NCBI RefSeq assembly: GCF_018139685.1 | Contig: NZ_JAGSPN010000002.1 | Location: forward strand, 186,001 to 250,000 | Reading direction: 5' to 3' | Source: Cognatundibacterium luofuense | GTDB taxonomy: Bacteria; Pseudomonadota; Gammaproteobacteria; Burkholderiales; Burkholderiaceae_D | Length of the DNA: 64,000 nucleotides | Shown here: piece after piece, positions 17,027-25,209 of the stretch | How the letters are laid out: every line of letters begins with the position of its first letter | How positions within the stretch are numbered: position 1 is the stretch's first letter | The notes under the pieces: generated by a model | Databases searched by the model: none | Seen by the model: only the letters and a program-made list of their open reading frames with translations | What the model was told of the DNA's origin: nothing | Translations under genes and position numbers: made by a program

Positions 17027-18156
17027 TAATGACGCTCCACATAACGTAATCCGGCCAGCGCCAGACTCATAAATAAAATACTCGGCACCATCGCTGTCAT
17101 CACAGGCGGCCAGGTATTCAGCAAGCCCAGATGTGAGAACAGGCTGTTAATCAGGTAGAACACCATGCCGATCATAATGCCGCTGAAAATTTTCAGACTG
17201 ACACCACCGCTGCGCACATGCAGATAAGCGAACGGCAGCGCCAGCATCATCATCACCAGCGTTGCAAACGGATAAATCATTTTCTTCCAGAAAGCGATTT
17301 CGTAACGTTCACTGTCCTGTTTATTCTCTGCCAGATGGCGGGTAAAGGCTGCCAGATCATAGGCAGACATCCTGTCAGGGTCGGCAAACAACACTGCCAG
17401 AATATCCGGCGTGACTTCGGACACCACTTCCCGGCTTGGATAATACTGACTGCGTACCTGTGCAATATCTTCTGCTGACAGCGTTTTCGGGAATGTTGTT
17501 TCTGTGACCTCAGATAAGCGCCAGACATTATTGCCAGCGTATTCGGCGCGGGCTGCTGTTACTTCACGCGACAACTGAAAGCGTTTATCAAATTCATACA
17601 CGCGGACACCTTTCAGCTTACGGTCGGGTGTGATTTCTTTCACATTCAGAAAACGGGAGCCGGTGACTTCGCCGCTCAACCCATTTTCACGCACCAGATC
17701 TTTGGTCCATAAGCCAGTGCGGAATTCTTTTTTCTGATTCGCACCGATCGCCGATAACTTCATACTTTCGGCGTAACGGCTGCTGGCTGGCGCAACGAAT
17801 TCACCGAACAGAAAAGTCATGACCACAAACACCATACCAATCTTCAGCAGCATTGCCAGCGCCGTACCGGTTGCCATACCGGCTGAACGCATAATTGTGA
17901 ATTCAGAATTCGATGCAAACTGCGCCAGCACATAAATCGTACCGATCAGCACAGCAATCGGCATGAATTCATACATATAGCCCGGCAAGCCCAGCAAAAC
18001 ATAAAACACCGCATGCATCAGCTTATAGCCACCGCGATTGGCATGCTGCAGCTCACCCATCAGATCAAAAAAGGTGAACAGTGCCAGCAATGCCAGCATG
18101 ACAAATCCAACAGCGCGCAGAATTTCTGACGCGAAATAACGTTGCAATACTTTCAT
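17026..18156 (-). CDS. lptG: LPS export permease LptG
   Basis: A 376-residue inner-membrane permease of the YjgP/YjgQ family. With LptF and the ATPase LptB it extracts lipopolysaccharide from the inner membrane. About three membrane segments precede and three follow a periplasmic beta-jellyroll region (about 140-270). Characteristic segments are LLALFTFFDLMGEL near 25 and EFTIMRSAGMATG near 85. The start is placed at the ATG whose complement is 18154-18156, because it overlaps the lptF stop as ATGA and has GGAAGG at good distance. An ATG nine bases earlier would leave no space for the ribosome site. Confidence 0.94.
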   Translation of the reverse strand: MKVLQRYFASEILRAVGFVMLALLALFTFFDLMGELQHANRGGYKLMHAVFYVLLGLPGYMYEFMPIAVLIGTIYVLAQFASNSEFTIMRSAGMATGTALAMLLKIGMVFVVMTFLFGEFVAPASSRYAESMKLSAIGANQKKEFRTGLWTKDLVRENGLSGEVTGSRFLNVKEITPDRKLKGVRVYEFDKRFQLSREVTAARAEYAGNNVWRLSEVTETTFPKTLSAEDIAQVRSQYYPSREVVSEVTPDILAVLFADPDRMSAYDLAAFTRHLAENKQDSERYEIAFWKKMIYPFATLVMMMLALPFAYLHVRSGGVSLKIFSGIMIGMVFYLINSLFSHLGLLNTWPPVMTAMVPSILFMSLALAGLRYVERH

Positions 18157-19286
18157 CCCGCGCATCCTTCCTTACGGCGCAAACCGGCTTTGCAACGTGA
18201 CCACACAACCAGCGGGTGCCAGCGGTGATGAATTTTCAAACGCCATAAAAACAACAGAACAATCACCAGTCCGGTCACCAGATGCACAGGCCACCATGCG
18301 CGATCAAAACCGGCGCGTCCCTGTGCCACCATTGCCTGAGACACATTGACCATTGACAAATACATGACGGTACACAACAGTGCCACGATCAGATTGGCAG
18401 AACGTCCGACACGCGGATTCACAAAACCGAGCGGAATTGCCAGCAACATCAGCAAAGTTGCCATCAGCGGTAATGAAATACGCCACAACAGCTCTGCGTA
18501 TTTACGCGGATCAGGATCTTCCAGCAATCGTGCCACCGGCATCGATTTCTCGGAATTGTCACCGTTCACCACACCTTCCTGCGATGAAACCAGTACGCCG
18601 TAACGCTCAAACTGCATCATCTGAAAATCAGGTTCCGTCGGTAAACCATCGTAACGACGGCCCTGATCCATGATCAGAAATTTATCGCCGTGTTTATCGA
18701 TTGAAATTGTGCCTTCGCGTGCGACCACAACGCTGGACTTACCGTCTTTAACGGTATTAATAAAAACGTTCTGAACTTTACTGAGATCTCCGGCCACTTC
18801 CTCAACAAAGAAGATTCGGTCTGATCCAGCGGATTCCTGAAATTTCCCTGGCGATACTTTGGCAATATCCGAGCGTTTTTCAAATCGCTCACGGAATTCG
18901 GCACTTTGCTGATTAGCCCACGGACTGACCACGAAACTGAGCAAGCCAGTCAGTAAAATCAGCGGTGCACCGAATTGCATCACCGGTCTGATCCAGCGGG
19001 TCAGGCTAAGGCCGGAAGCAAACCAGACCACCATTTCAGAATCCTGATAGCTGCGGGTCACCACCAGCAACACCGCAATGAAGCCGGTCAGTATCAGCAG
19101 GATGGGTAAATACATTAAGGATGTGAAGCCGATCAGGGCCAGTACATCAGAAGACGCAACCTTGCCGCTGGCAGCCTGCTCCAGCACCCGGATCAGCATC
19201 CAGGTAACAGTAATCACAAACAGGGTGGCAAGTACCGCGCCGGCTGCGTTTAATAATTCACGTCGAAGCGCGCGTTGAAAAATCAT
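18153..19286 (-). CDS. lptF: LPS export permease LptF
   Basis: A 377-residue partner of LptG with the same architecture: membrane segments at about 15-35, 55-75 and 100-120, a periplasmic domain at about 130-265, then three C-terminal segments. The segment DSEMVVWFASGLSLTRWI near 82 is typical of LptF. It is the first gene of the lptF-lptG-cbiX unit and is divergent from pepA, a pairing common in betaproteobacteria. The spacing between the two start codons is only 50 bases. Confidence 0.94.
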   Translation of the reverse strand: MIFQRALRRELLNAAGAVLATLFVITVTWMLIRVLEQAASGKVASSDVLALIGFTSLMYLPILLILTGFIAVLLVVTRSYQDSEMVVWFASGLSLTRWIRPVMQFGAPLILLTGLLSFVVSPWANQQSAEFRERFEKRSDIAKVSPGKFQESAGSDRIFFVEEVAGDLSKVQNVFINTVKDGKSSVVVAREGTISIDKHGDKFLIMDQGRRYDGLPTEPDFQMMQFERYGVLVSSQEGVVNGDNSEKSMPVARLLEDPDPRKYAELLWRISLPLMATLLMLLAIPLGFVNPRVGRSANLIVALLCTVMYLSMVNVSQAMVAQGRAGFDRAWWPVHLVTGLVIVLLFLWRLKIHHRWHPLVVWSRCKAGLRRKEGCAG

Positions 19287-19301
19287 GAGAAGGATTATAA
19301 T
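19275..19301 (+). promoter_or_regulatory. Possible pepA promoter
   Basis: TTGAAA (19275-19280) and a perfect TATAAT (19296-19301) stand 35-60 bases before the pepA start. The spacing is 15 bases, shorter than ideal. The -35 element would overlap the start of lptF. Confidence 0.45.
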
Positions 19302-19336
19302 GTCCGTTTTACGAGACTTACCAAGAGGAGTAATAC

Positions 19337-20845
19337 GTGGACTTTAGCATAAAACCAATCGACGCTAAAAGCGCCGCCACTGGCCACAAAGCAACCAAAA
19401 CCGCTTGCCTGATCGTTGGCGTGTTTGAAAACAAAAAGCTCTCCGCCGCCGCTGCATCGCTGGATGGCGCAGGTCTGATCGCTGCTGCACTGAAAGCAGG
19501 CGATATTTCCGGTAAAGCTGGCTCCACTCTGTTACTGCGCAAACCGGAAGGTGTTGCTGCAGAACGCGTCTTGCTGGTTGGTCTGGGTGAAGAAGCCGCT
19601 GAAATCTCTGAAAAAGCCTACAACAGCGCAATCGGCGCAGCTGCTCGTGCGCTGTCCGCACTGGGTGCGGCTGACACAGTCATCGCACTGCCGGCAGTCA
19701 AGGCACAATCCGTACAATGGTCTGTCCGCACTGCTGTGCTGGCATTCCGCGAAAGCATCTTCCGCGCCGATGGCCTGAAGAGCAAAAAAGATACAACACC
19801 GGTAACGCTGAAGAAAATCGCTTTCTCCGTCGCCCAATCTGACGCCACTGCTGCCCGTAATGCACTGGCACAGGCTGTTGCCATGGCGAATGGTGTTGAT
19901 CTGGCAAAAGAACTGGGCAACCTGCCTGCAAATTACTGCACACCGACCCATCTGGCGAATACCGCTAAACAAATCGCTGCAGACTACGGCATGACCGCTG
20001 AAATACTGGACAAAAAACAAATCCAGGCGCTGAAAATGGGCAGTTTCCTGTCCGTAGCAGCCGGCGCGATTGAACCACCAAAATTCATCGTTCTGAAACA
20101 CAACGGCGGCAAAGCCAAAGACGCACCAGTTGTTCTGGTGGGTAAAGGCATTACTTTCGATACCGGTGGTATCTCTCTGAAACCTGGCCTGAACATGGAC
20201 GAAATGAAATTCGACATGAGCGGTGCAGGTTCCGTTCTGGGCACCATGCGCGCCATCGGCGAAATGAAGCTGAAACTGAACGTCATCGGTGTAATCCCTG
20301 CCTGTGAAAACATGCCAGCAGGCAATGCCACACGTCCAGGCGACATCGTGACATCGATGTCCGGCCAGACCATCGAAATCCTGAACACAGACGCTGAAGG
20401 CCGTCTGATTCTGTGTGATGCACTGACTTACACTGAACGCTTCAAACCAGCAGCGGTAATTGATATCGCAACCCTGACCGGTGCCTGCGTCACTGCGCTG
20501 GGCTATCACAATTCCGGTCTGTTCACACGTCATGATGATGCGCATGATGCACTGGCAGATGAGTTGCTGGCAGCGGGTAAAGAATCCGGTGACACCGCAT
20601 GGCGTATGCCTATCGGCGAGCTGTACAACGATCAGCTGAAATCCAATTTTGCTGACATGGCAAACATCGGCGGTCCTGCCGGCGGCAGTATCACTGCAGC
20701 CTGCTTCCTGGAGCGTTTCACGAAGAAATACACCTGGGCCCATCTGGACGTCGCTGGTACAGCTTCCCGTTCCGGTGCAGCCAAAGGCTCTACTGGTCGT
20801 CCGGTACCACTGCTGACTACATTCCTGATCAACCGCGCAGGCTGA
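19337..20845 (+). CDS. pepA: Cytosol leucyl aminopeptidase (M17)
   Basis: A 502-residue two-zinc aminopeptidase that removes N-terminal residues from peptides. In some bacteria it also binds DNA for Xer recombination. The N-terminal M17 domain spans about 1-150. The catalytic domain shows [17 protein letters not shown] near 270 and the family signature NTDAEGRL near 350, with Asp/Glu/Lys metal and catalytic residues. The start is GTG 19337 behind AAGAGGAG at 19323-19330. Length and motifs are normal. Confidence 0.97.
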   Translation: MDFSIKPIDAKSAATGHKATKTACLIVGVFENKKLSAAAASLDGAGLIAAALKAGDISGKAGSTLLLRKPEGVAAERVLLVGLGEEAAEISEKAYNSAIGAAARALSALGAADTVIALPAVKAQSVQWSVRTAVLAFRESIFRADGLKSKKDTTPVTLKKIAFSVAQSDATAARNALAQAVAMANGVDLAKELGNLPANYCTPTHLANTAKQIAADYGMTAEILDKKQIQALKMGSFLSVAAGAIEPPKFIVLKHNGGKAKDAPVVLVGKGITFDTGGISLKPGLNMDEMKFDMSGAGSVLGTMRAIGEMKLKLNVIGVIPACENMPAGNATRPGDIVTSMSGQTIEILNTDAEGRLILCDALTYTERFKPAAVIDIATLTGACVTALGYHNSGLFTRHDDAHDALADELLAAGKESGDTAWRMPIGELYNDQLKSNFADMANIGGPAGGSITAACFLERFTKKYTWAHLDVAGTASRSGAAKGSTGRPVPLLTTFLINRAG

Positions 20846-20864
20846 TCAGTTACGTGTAACTGCT

Positions 20865-20897
20865 AACCGCACTCGCTTTCCGGGTGCGGTTTTTTCT
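20865..20897 (+). terminator. Terminator of pepA
   Basis: An 8-bp stem (20865-20872 with 20884-20891) is followed by a T-rich run. It ends 14 bases before the xthA start, so xthA transcription depends on read-through or a very close promoter. Confidence 0.85.
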
Positions 20898-20910
20898 TTT
20901 TCGGATCAAG

Positions 20911-21684
20911 ATGAAACTGACAACCTGGAACGTTAATTCGCTGAAAGTCCGCCTGCCGCAAGTACTGCAATGGCTGCAAACCAATCCGGTTGATATCCTG
21001 TGCATACAGGAAACCAAACTGACGGATGATAAATTTCCGCAGGCAGAAATCGAAGCTGCCGGCTATCACGTTGTGTACACCGGGCAAAAAACCTATAACG
21101 GCGTCGCCATTCTGTCGCGTCATCCGATTGAAGATGTCCAGAAAAACAATCCGCTGTTTGAAGATGAACAGCAACGCATCATTGCCGCCACCATTGCCGG
21201 CATGCGGATTATCTGCGCCTATATTCCGAACGGACAAGCACCGGGCACCGACAAATTCAGCTACAAGCTGCGCTGGCTCGAATCGCTGGAAACATGGCTG
21301 CAACAAGAAATGGCGAAGCATCCGAATCTGGCATTACTGGGGGATTACAACATTGCCCCGGATGACCGTGACGTGCATGATCCCGCTGCATGGGAAGGAA
21401 TGAATCTGGTTTCACCGGAAGAAAGAACAGCATTTCAGCGCCTGATCGCACTGGGTCTGAGCGACAGTTTCCGTCAGTTTGAGCAAGCTGAAAAAACCTT
21501 CAGCTGGTGGGATTACCGTGCGCTGGGTTTCCGTCTGAATAAAGGTGTGCGCATTGACCACGTTCTGCTGTCGGCGCCGCTGGCACAACGCTGCATCAGT
21601 TGTTCTGTAGACAGGGTGCCGCGCAAATGGGAGCAACCGTCTGATCATGCACCGGTGACCGCTGAGCTGAAACCGGCAGAGTAA
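20911..21684 (+). CDS. xthA: Exodeoxyribonuclease III
   Basis: A 257-residue AP endonuclease/3'-5' exonuclease of base excision repair. The metal-binding Glu is in CIQETKL near 34. GDYNIAP near 150 supplies Asp/Asn, and the C-terminal SDHAPV near 247 holds the catalytic His. The start is ATG 20911. An in-frame GTG at 20884 lies inside the pepA terminator and is rejected. It is single-copy and on the same strand as pepA. Confidence 0.95.
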   Translation: MKLTTWNVNSLKVRLPQVLQWLQTNPVDILCIQETKLTDDKFPQAEIEAAGYHVVYTGQKTYNGVAILSRHPIEDVQKNNPLFEDEQQRIIAATIAGMRIICAYIPNGQAPGTDKFSYKLRWLESLETWLQQEMAKHPNLALLGDYNIAPDDRDVHDPAAWEGMNLVSPEERTAFQRLIALGLSDSFRQFEQAEKTFSWWDYRALGFRLNKGVRIDHVLLSAPLAQRCISCSVDRVPRKWEQPSDHAPVTAELKPAE

Positions 21685-21808
21685 TCCTGCCAGATACATC
21701 GTCTGCTTCTACTTCTGCGTCTGCCTCTGCTTTTGTTTTTTGTTTTCGCTGGTGACGACAATCTCGCGTCAACGATCATCAAACGCAAACAGGAAATAAA
21801 TCAGAAAT

Positions 21809-21830
21809 AAAAAAGGGGGCTGACGCCCCC
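21809..21830 (-). terminator. Terminator of the chemoreceptor gene
   Basis: On the minus strand, GGGGGC (complement 21825-21830) pairs with GCCCCC (complement 21815-21820) around a four-base loop and is followed by six U's. The same 120-base gap, on the xthA side (about 21700-21737), has a pyrimidine-rich run with the word TCTGC repeated. Confidence 0.9.
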
Positions 21831-21851
21831 AATCTACCAACGGAACAAATC

Positions 21852-23726
21852 TTAGCGGCCGATCGCCAGCGAACTCGGTCCGCGTTTTCCACCACCACCC
21901 TGTGGCGCAGCGGCGATTCTCGGTCCAGCACTGGATTCCATACGGAATGCCGACATGGCTGTCTTCAGGATATTGGCTTGCTCCTCGAGAGAACCGGCTG
22001 CGGCTGCTGCTTCTTCCACCAGCGCAGCATTTTGCTGTGTTGCTTCATCCATATGTGACAGCGCCTGATTTACCTGCTGAATACCGTCACTTTGTTCAGC
22101 AGACGCTGCCATGATTTCACTGATAATGGAAGCGACCTGCTCTACCGCTGACACAATCCGAGTCATCGAGGCACCTGCCTTATCGACCAGATCCGAGCCT
22201 TCATTGACTTTGTTGACGGAGTCATCAATCAGGCCTTTGATTTCCTGAGCCGCTGCAGCACTACGCTGCGCCAGCGTACGCACTTCGCTCGCCACCACCG
22301 CAAAGCCACGTCCCTGCTCACCTGCCCGCGCTGCTTCCACTGCGGCATTCAGTGCCAGAATATTGGTCTGGAACGCGATGCCCTCAATCACGCCGATAAT
22401 ATCAACGATTTTGCGGGAACTGTCGGAAATACCCTGCATGGTGGAAACCACTTTACCTACCACCTCACCGCCCTGTGTTGCCACTTCCGACGCATTCATC
22501 GCCATGCGGTTAGCTTCACGGGCATTTTCGGCGTTATTGCGCACCGCTTCGGTCAGTTCTTCCATGCTGGCAGCAGTTTCTTCCAGTGATGAAGCCTGCT
22601 GTTCCGTACGGCCAGACAAATCCATATTACCTGTAGCGATTTCAGTTGCGCCGACAGTAATCGAATCCGTGGCACGACGAACATCTGACACCATGACGCG
22701 CAACTGATCGAGGAACTGATTGAACGCATTGGCGGTTTGTGCCACTTCATCATCGCCGTCGATTTCAATTTTGCGGGTCAGATCTCCACCACCAGCCGCG
22801 ATATCCGCCATCGCATCACGCACACGACGCAGACCGGACAACATGGTTCCCACCAGAATATTCGATACCGGCAGAATCACCGCCAGCAACACAATCAGCA
22901 CCGCCAAAGACACCATCAGCAACTGGTCCAGTGCAGACAAGGCTTTTTTCTTATCAATCACCAGTGCCAGATACATATCAGAGCCGCTGATCGCCTGTAC
23001 AAACAACAGGGATGCTTTGCCATCAACCGTGGTATCGGTCAGTGCATTTGTTTTCGCCAGCGCCTGCAAGTTATCCAACGCCAGCTCCGGAGCGAGATCT
23101 TTCGCAGGTTTCAGCACTTTCGCCTGATCCGCATGCGCCAGCACCTGACCGGATTTATCGAGCAGGAATGCATAGCCTTCGCCACTGAGTTTCATGTTGA
23201 GAATTTGCTCAACGATTTTGGTCAGGAAAACGTCCGCAGCAACCACGCCGTTTTCGCCACCTTTTACCGGCGCAGCAAATGAAATCATCAGCCCCGGCGG
23301 ATTCACACCCATGTAGGCAGAAGTCACAATCGGTTTTTTCGCTTCCATTGCGGCCTTGTACCACGGACGCACCGTCGGGTCATAGCCTGCAGGCGGCGGA
23401 TTCGCCGGGAAGTTAGTAAAGGTCTTATCCGGCGTCCCCAGATACACGCTGAGGAAATTGCCACCTTTACTGATCATTTTGAGACTGGTTTCCAGATCTG
23501 CACCGTTACCCAGCGCGATCGACAGACTTTCCACCATGGATGTATTGACCTGAATCCAGTTGGAAAGAATCGCGTTGTAGCCAGCAGCCACGCCGCGCAC
23601 TTCATTATTCAGATCGCCTTCGATCTGGGTCTTAAGCCGGATATAGCTTCCGAGCGTCAGGATGATGACGCAAACTGCAACCAAGCCTGCAATTGCAACA
23701 GTCAGCCGGGCCTTCAGTGATTTCAT
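21852..23726 (-). CDS. Methyl-accepting chemotaxis protein with a Cache sensor domain
   Basis: A 624-residue transmembrane chemoreceptor. TM1 is near residues 8-30. A periplasmic double-Cache-like domain (about 35-270) includes the [11 protein letters not shown] segment typical of Cache ligand sites. TM2 (about 278-302) is followed by HAMP and then the cytoplasmic signalling hairpin with tip [20 protein letters not shown] near 455. The C terminus ends in a glycine-rich tail without the NWETF-type CheR/CheB tether. The start is placed at the ATG at complement 23724-23726, behind GGAGA. An upstream in-frame start adds eight residues without a ribosome site. The ligand is likely an amino or organic acid (family knowledge only). 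Confidence 0.93.
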   Translation of the reverse strand: MKSLKARLTVAIAGLVAVCVIILTLGSYIRLKTQIEGDLNNEVRGVAAGYNAILSNWIQVNTSMVESLSIALGNGADLETSLKMISKGGNFLSVYLGTPDKTFTNFPANPPPAGYDPTVRPWYKAAMEAKKPIVTSAYMGVNPPGLMISFAAPVKGGENGVVAADVFLTKIVEQILNMKLSGEGYAFLLDKSGQVLAHADQAKVLKPAKDLAPELALDNLQALAKTNALTDTTVDGKASLLFVQAISGSDMYLALVIDKKKALSALDQLLMVSLAVLIVLLAVILPVSNILVGTMLSGLRRVRDAMADIAAGGGDLTRKIEIDGDDEVAQTANAFNQFLDQLRVMVSDVRRATDSITVGATEIATGNMDLSGRTEQQASSLEETAASMEELTEAVRNNAENAREANRMAMNASEVATQGGEVVGKVVSTMQGISDSSRKIVDIIGVIEGIAFQTNILALNAAVEAARAGEQGRGFAVVASEVRTLAQRSAAAAQEIKGLIDDSVNKVNEGSDLVDKAGASMTRIVSAVEQVASIISEIMAASAEQSDGIQQVNQALSHMDEATQQNAALVEEAAAAAGSLEEQANILKTAMSAFRMESSAGPRIAAAPQGGGGKRGPSSLAIGR

Positions 23727-23947
23727 TGAAATTCTCCGTGGGTGCGACAAAAAACTGTAAAAAAATGAACCGAATAAGCTTTTGTTACGTCTTCATATTA
23801 CGTCGTTCAATTCAGGAAAACCAAGATTTCTTGATGAAAAACTGTTAAATTGAATCAACATTGAATTTTTGGCTACTCAAATAGAAAACCTTTATTCAAT
23901 ATGCTTTTTGCTATCTCTCTGATTTGTAAGCGTACCGGAGCAGGATT

Positions 23948-24466
23948 ATGATCATTTTAGAAACAGCGCGACTGGTGTTGCGTTTGTTCAACACAACAGA
24001 CGCCGATTTCGTTGTTACCCTGCTCAATTCACCCGGCTGGCTGCAACACATCGGGGATCGCGGTATCCGTAATACGGATGATGCGATCCGCTGGATTCAT
24101 GAACGCCCGCTTGCCGCACAGCAACGTGATGGATTCAGTTTTTACGTGGTCACTGAAAAATCCAGTGGTACTGCGCTGGGAATCTGCGGCCTGATCAAAC
24201 GCGACTCACTGCCGGTGACCGATATCGGATACGCTTTTCTGGACAGTGCGCAGGGCAAAGGCTATGCACGCGAAGCCGCTGCAGGTGTCATGCGGTATGC
24301 ACAGGAAGTATTGAAGATGCAGGAGCTGATGGCGATTACTTCGCCAGTGAACACTGCCTCTAATCAGCTTTTGCAAAAACTTGGTTTCACGTTGCAGGAA
24401 GAAAAAATTCTGGACGGAGAATCGGAACTGACCCGGGTTTACTACACGACATTGCCGTCACAATAG
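23948..24466 (+). CDS. GNAT-family N-acetyltransferase (RimJ/RimL-like)
   Basis: A 172-residue acetyltransferase. The N-terminal ILETARLVLRLF is typical of RimJ/RimL-type enzymes, and the acetyl-CoA loop is in DSAQGKGYAREAAAGVMRYA near 100. The C-terminal SNQLLQKLGF is also typical. The substrate is not evident; family members acetylate ribosomal proteins, amino acids or antibiotics. The ATG 23948 follows GGAGCAGGA. It stands alone, divergent from the chemoreceptor by a 221-base gap. Confidence 0.88.
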   Translation: MIILETARLVLRLFNTTDADFVVTLLNSPGWLQHIGDRGIRNTDDAIRWIHERPLAAQQRDGFSFYVVTEKSSGTALGICGLIKRDSLPVTDIGYAFLDSAQGKGYAREAAAGVMRYAQEVLKMQELMAITSPVNTASNQLLQKLGFTLQEEKILDGESELTRVYYTTLPSQ

Positions 24467-24484
24467 TTAGTTGCGCCGCTTCTC

Positions 24485-24580
24485 TATGCAGATATCGTCA
24501 TCTGCAATTTTGGAAACACCGGACTTTCTGCCGACGACCGGCAGATCGCTATGCTGAACACCGCATTTGAGGCGTTTTTT
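24485..24580 (+). repeat. Dispersed intergenic repeat, copy 2
   Basis: Copy of the repeat family. TATGCAG at 24485-24491 opens it, the core CTTTCTGCCGACGACCG lies at 24524-24540, and the right repeat ATGCTGAACACCGCATTTG is near 24551-24569. It begins 18 bases after the acetyltransferase stop, between two convergent genes. Confidence 0.85.
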
Positions 24581-24640
24581 GCCTGAAACTGACAATCACG
24601 GTTACCTGTGCACCTTGCCAGCTTTGAAAACAAAAAAACA

Positions 24641-24682
24641 AAAAGACAAAAGCACCGTCTGCTGACCGGCAAACGGTGCTTT
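24641..24682 (-). terminator. Terminator of the ABC/DUF1854 operon
   Basis: A 10-bp stem (24649-24658 with 24673-24682) is followed on the minus strand by a U-rich run (complement of 24629-24648). A second hairpin (24696-24703 with 24715-24722) lies between it and the gene and has no U-tract. Confidence 0.75.
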
Positions 24683-24738
24683 CGGTTTGAGCTGCTACCT
24701 GATAGCGCTTCAGCATCAGGTAACTGCGAACAGCAGAA

Positions 24739-25209
24739 TTACAGGAAACGATCGAGAATACGACGGCTGTTTTTATCGATACTGAACATGTCGCGGATCA
24801 GAAACTGAATACCGTGATTGTCAGTAATAATCAGCGATTTCGCGCCGACGCGACGTATGTCTTCATCACCTTTCAGCACGAAATCCGTTGTACCGCGATC
24901 GGTTTCGACTGTCCATGTGCAAGGCATGGCGAAGCTGGTCAGTGTCACGATGCGCTGAATTTCCGGCATGAATTCACGGCCTTCCAGTTCGGCTCTGATC
25001 AGTGCCTGCTGTGCTTGCGGAAGATCGGCCAGCACATCAATCCACGCCACCTCGCGGCCATCCGTCGTCACCAGAGAAATGCAGTTGTCAGGCGACTGAA
25101 TCGGAAATGCGCGTACCGGATTCACGCCTTCAAACACTTCTCCGGCGGCATTGGTCAGCACCAGTTTGCCAAAGCTGTCTTTGCTCAGTTGAAAACTCGC
25201 AACACTCAT
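24739..25209 (-). CDS. DUF1854 protein, cyanophycin-locus associated
   Basis: A 156-residue soluble protein that matches the DUF1854 family, which is regularly found next to an ABC exporter and cyanophycin genes in betaproteobacteria. Visible conserved segments are GREVAWIDVLADLP near 50, GREFMPEIQRI near 77 and the C-terminal FLIRDMFSIDKNSRRILDRFL. No signal peptide or membrane segment is seen. Its start overlaps the ABC gene stop (TAATG), so it is translated with the transporter and is probably an accessory subunit or regulator. The molecular function is unknown. Confidence 0.88.
   Translation of the reverse strand: MSVASFQLSKDSFGKLVLTNAAGEVFEGVNPVRAFPIQSPDNCISLVTTDGREVAWIDVLADLPQAQQALIRAELEGREFMPEIQRIVTLTSFAMPCTWTVETDRGTTDFVLKGDEDIRRVGAKSLIITDNHGIQFLIRDMFSIDKNSRRILDRFL

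Noticed and set aside
19532-20743. Long open frame antisense to pepA
   Set aside because: It lies fully within a certain gene on the other strand, has no recognisable domain or ribosome site, and is explained by the biased codon use of pepA.
21700-21737. Pyrimidine-rich run with repeated TCTGC words after xthA
   Set aside because: Degenerate and short; likely a simple-sequence stretch without supported function.
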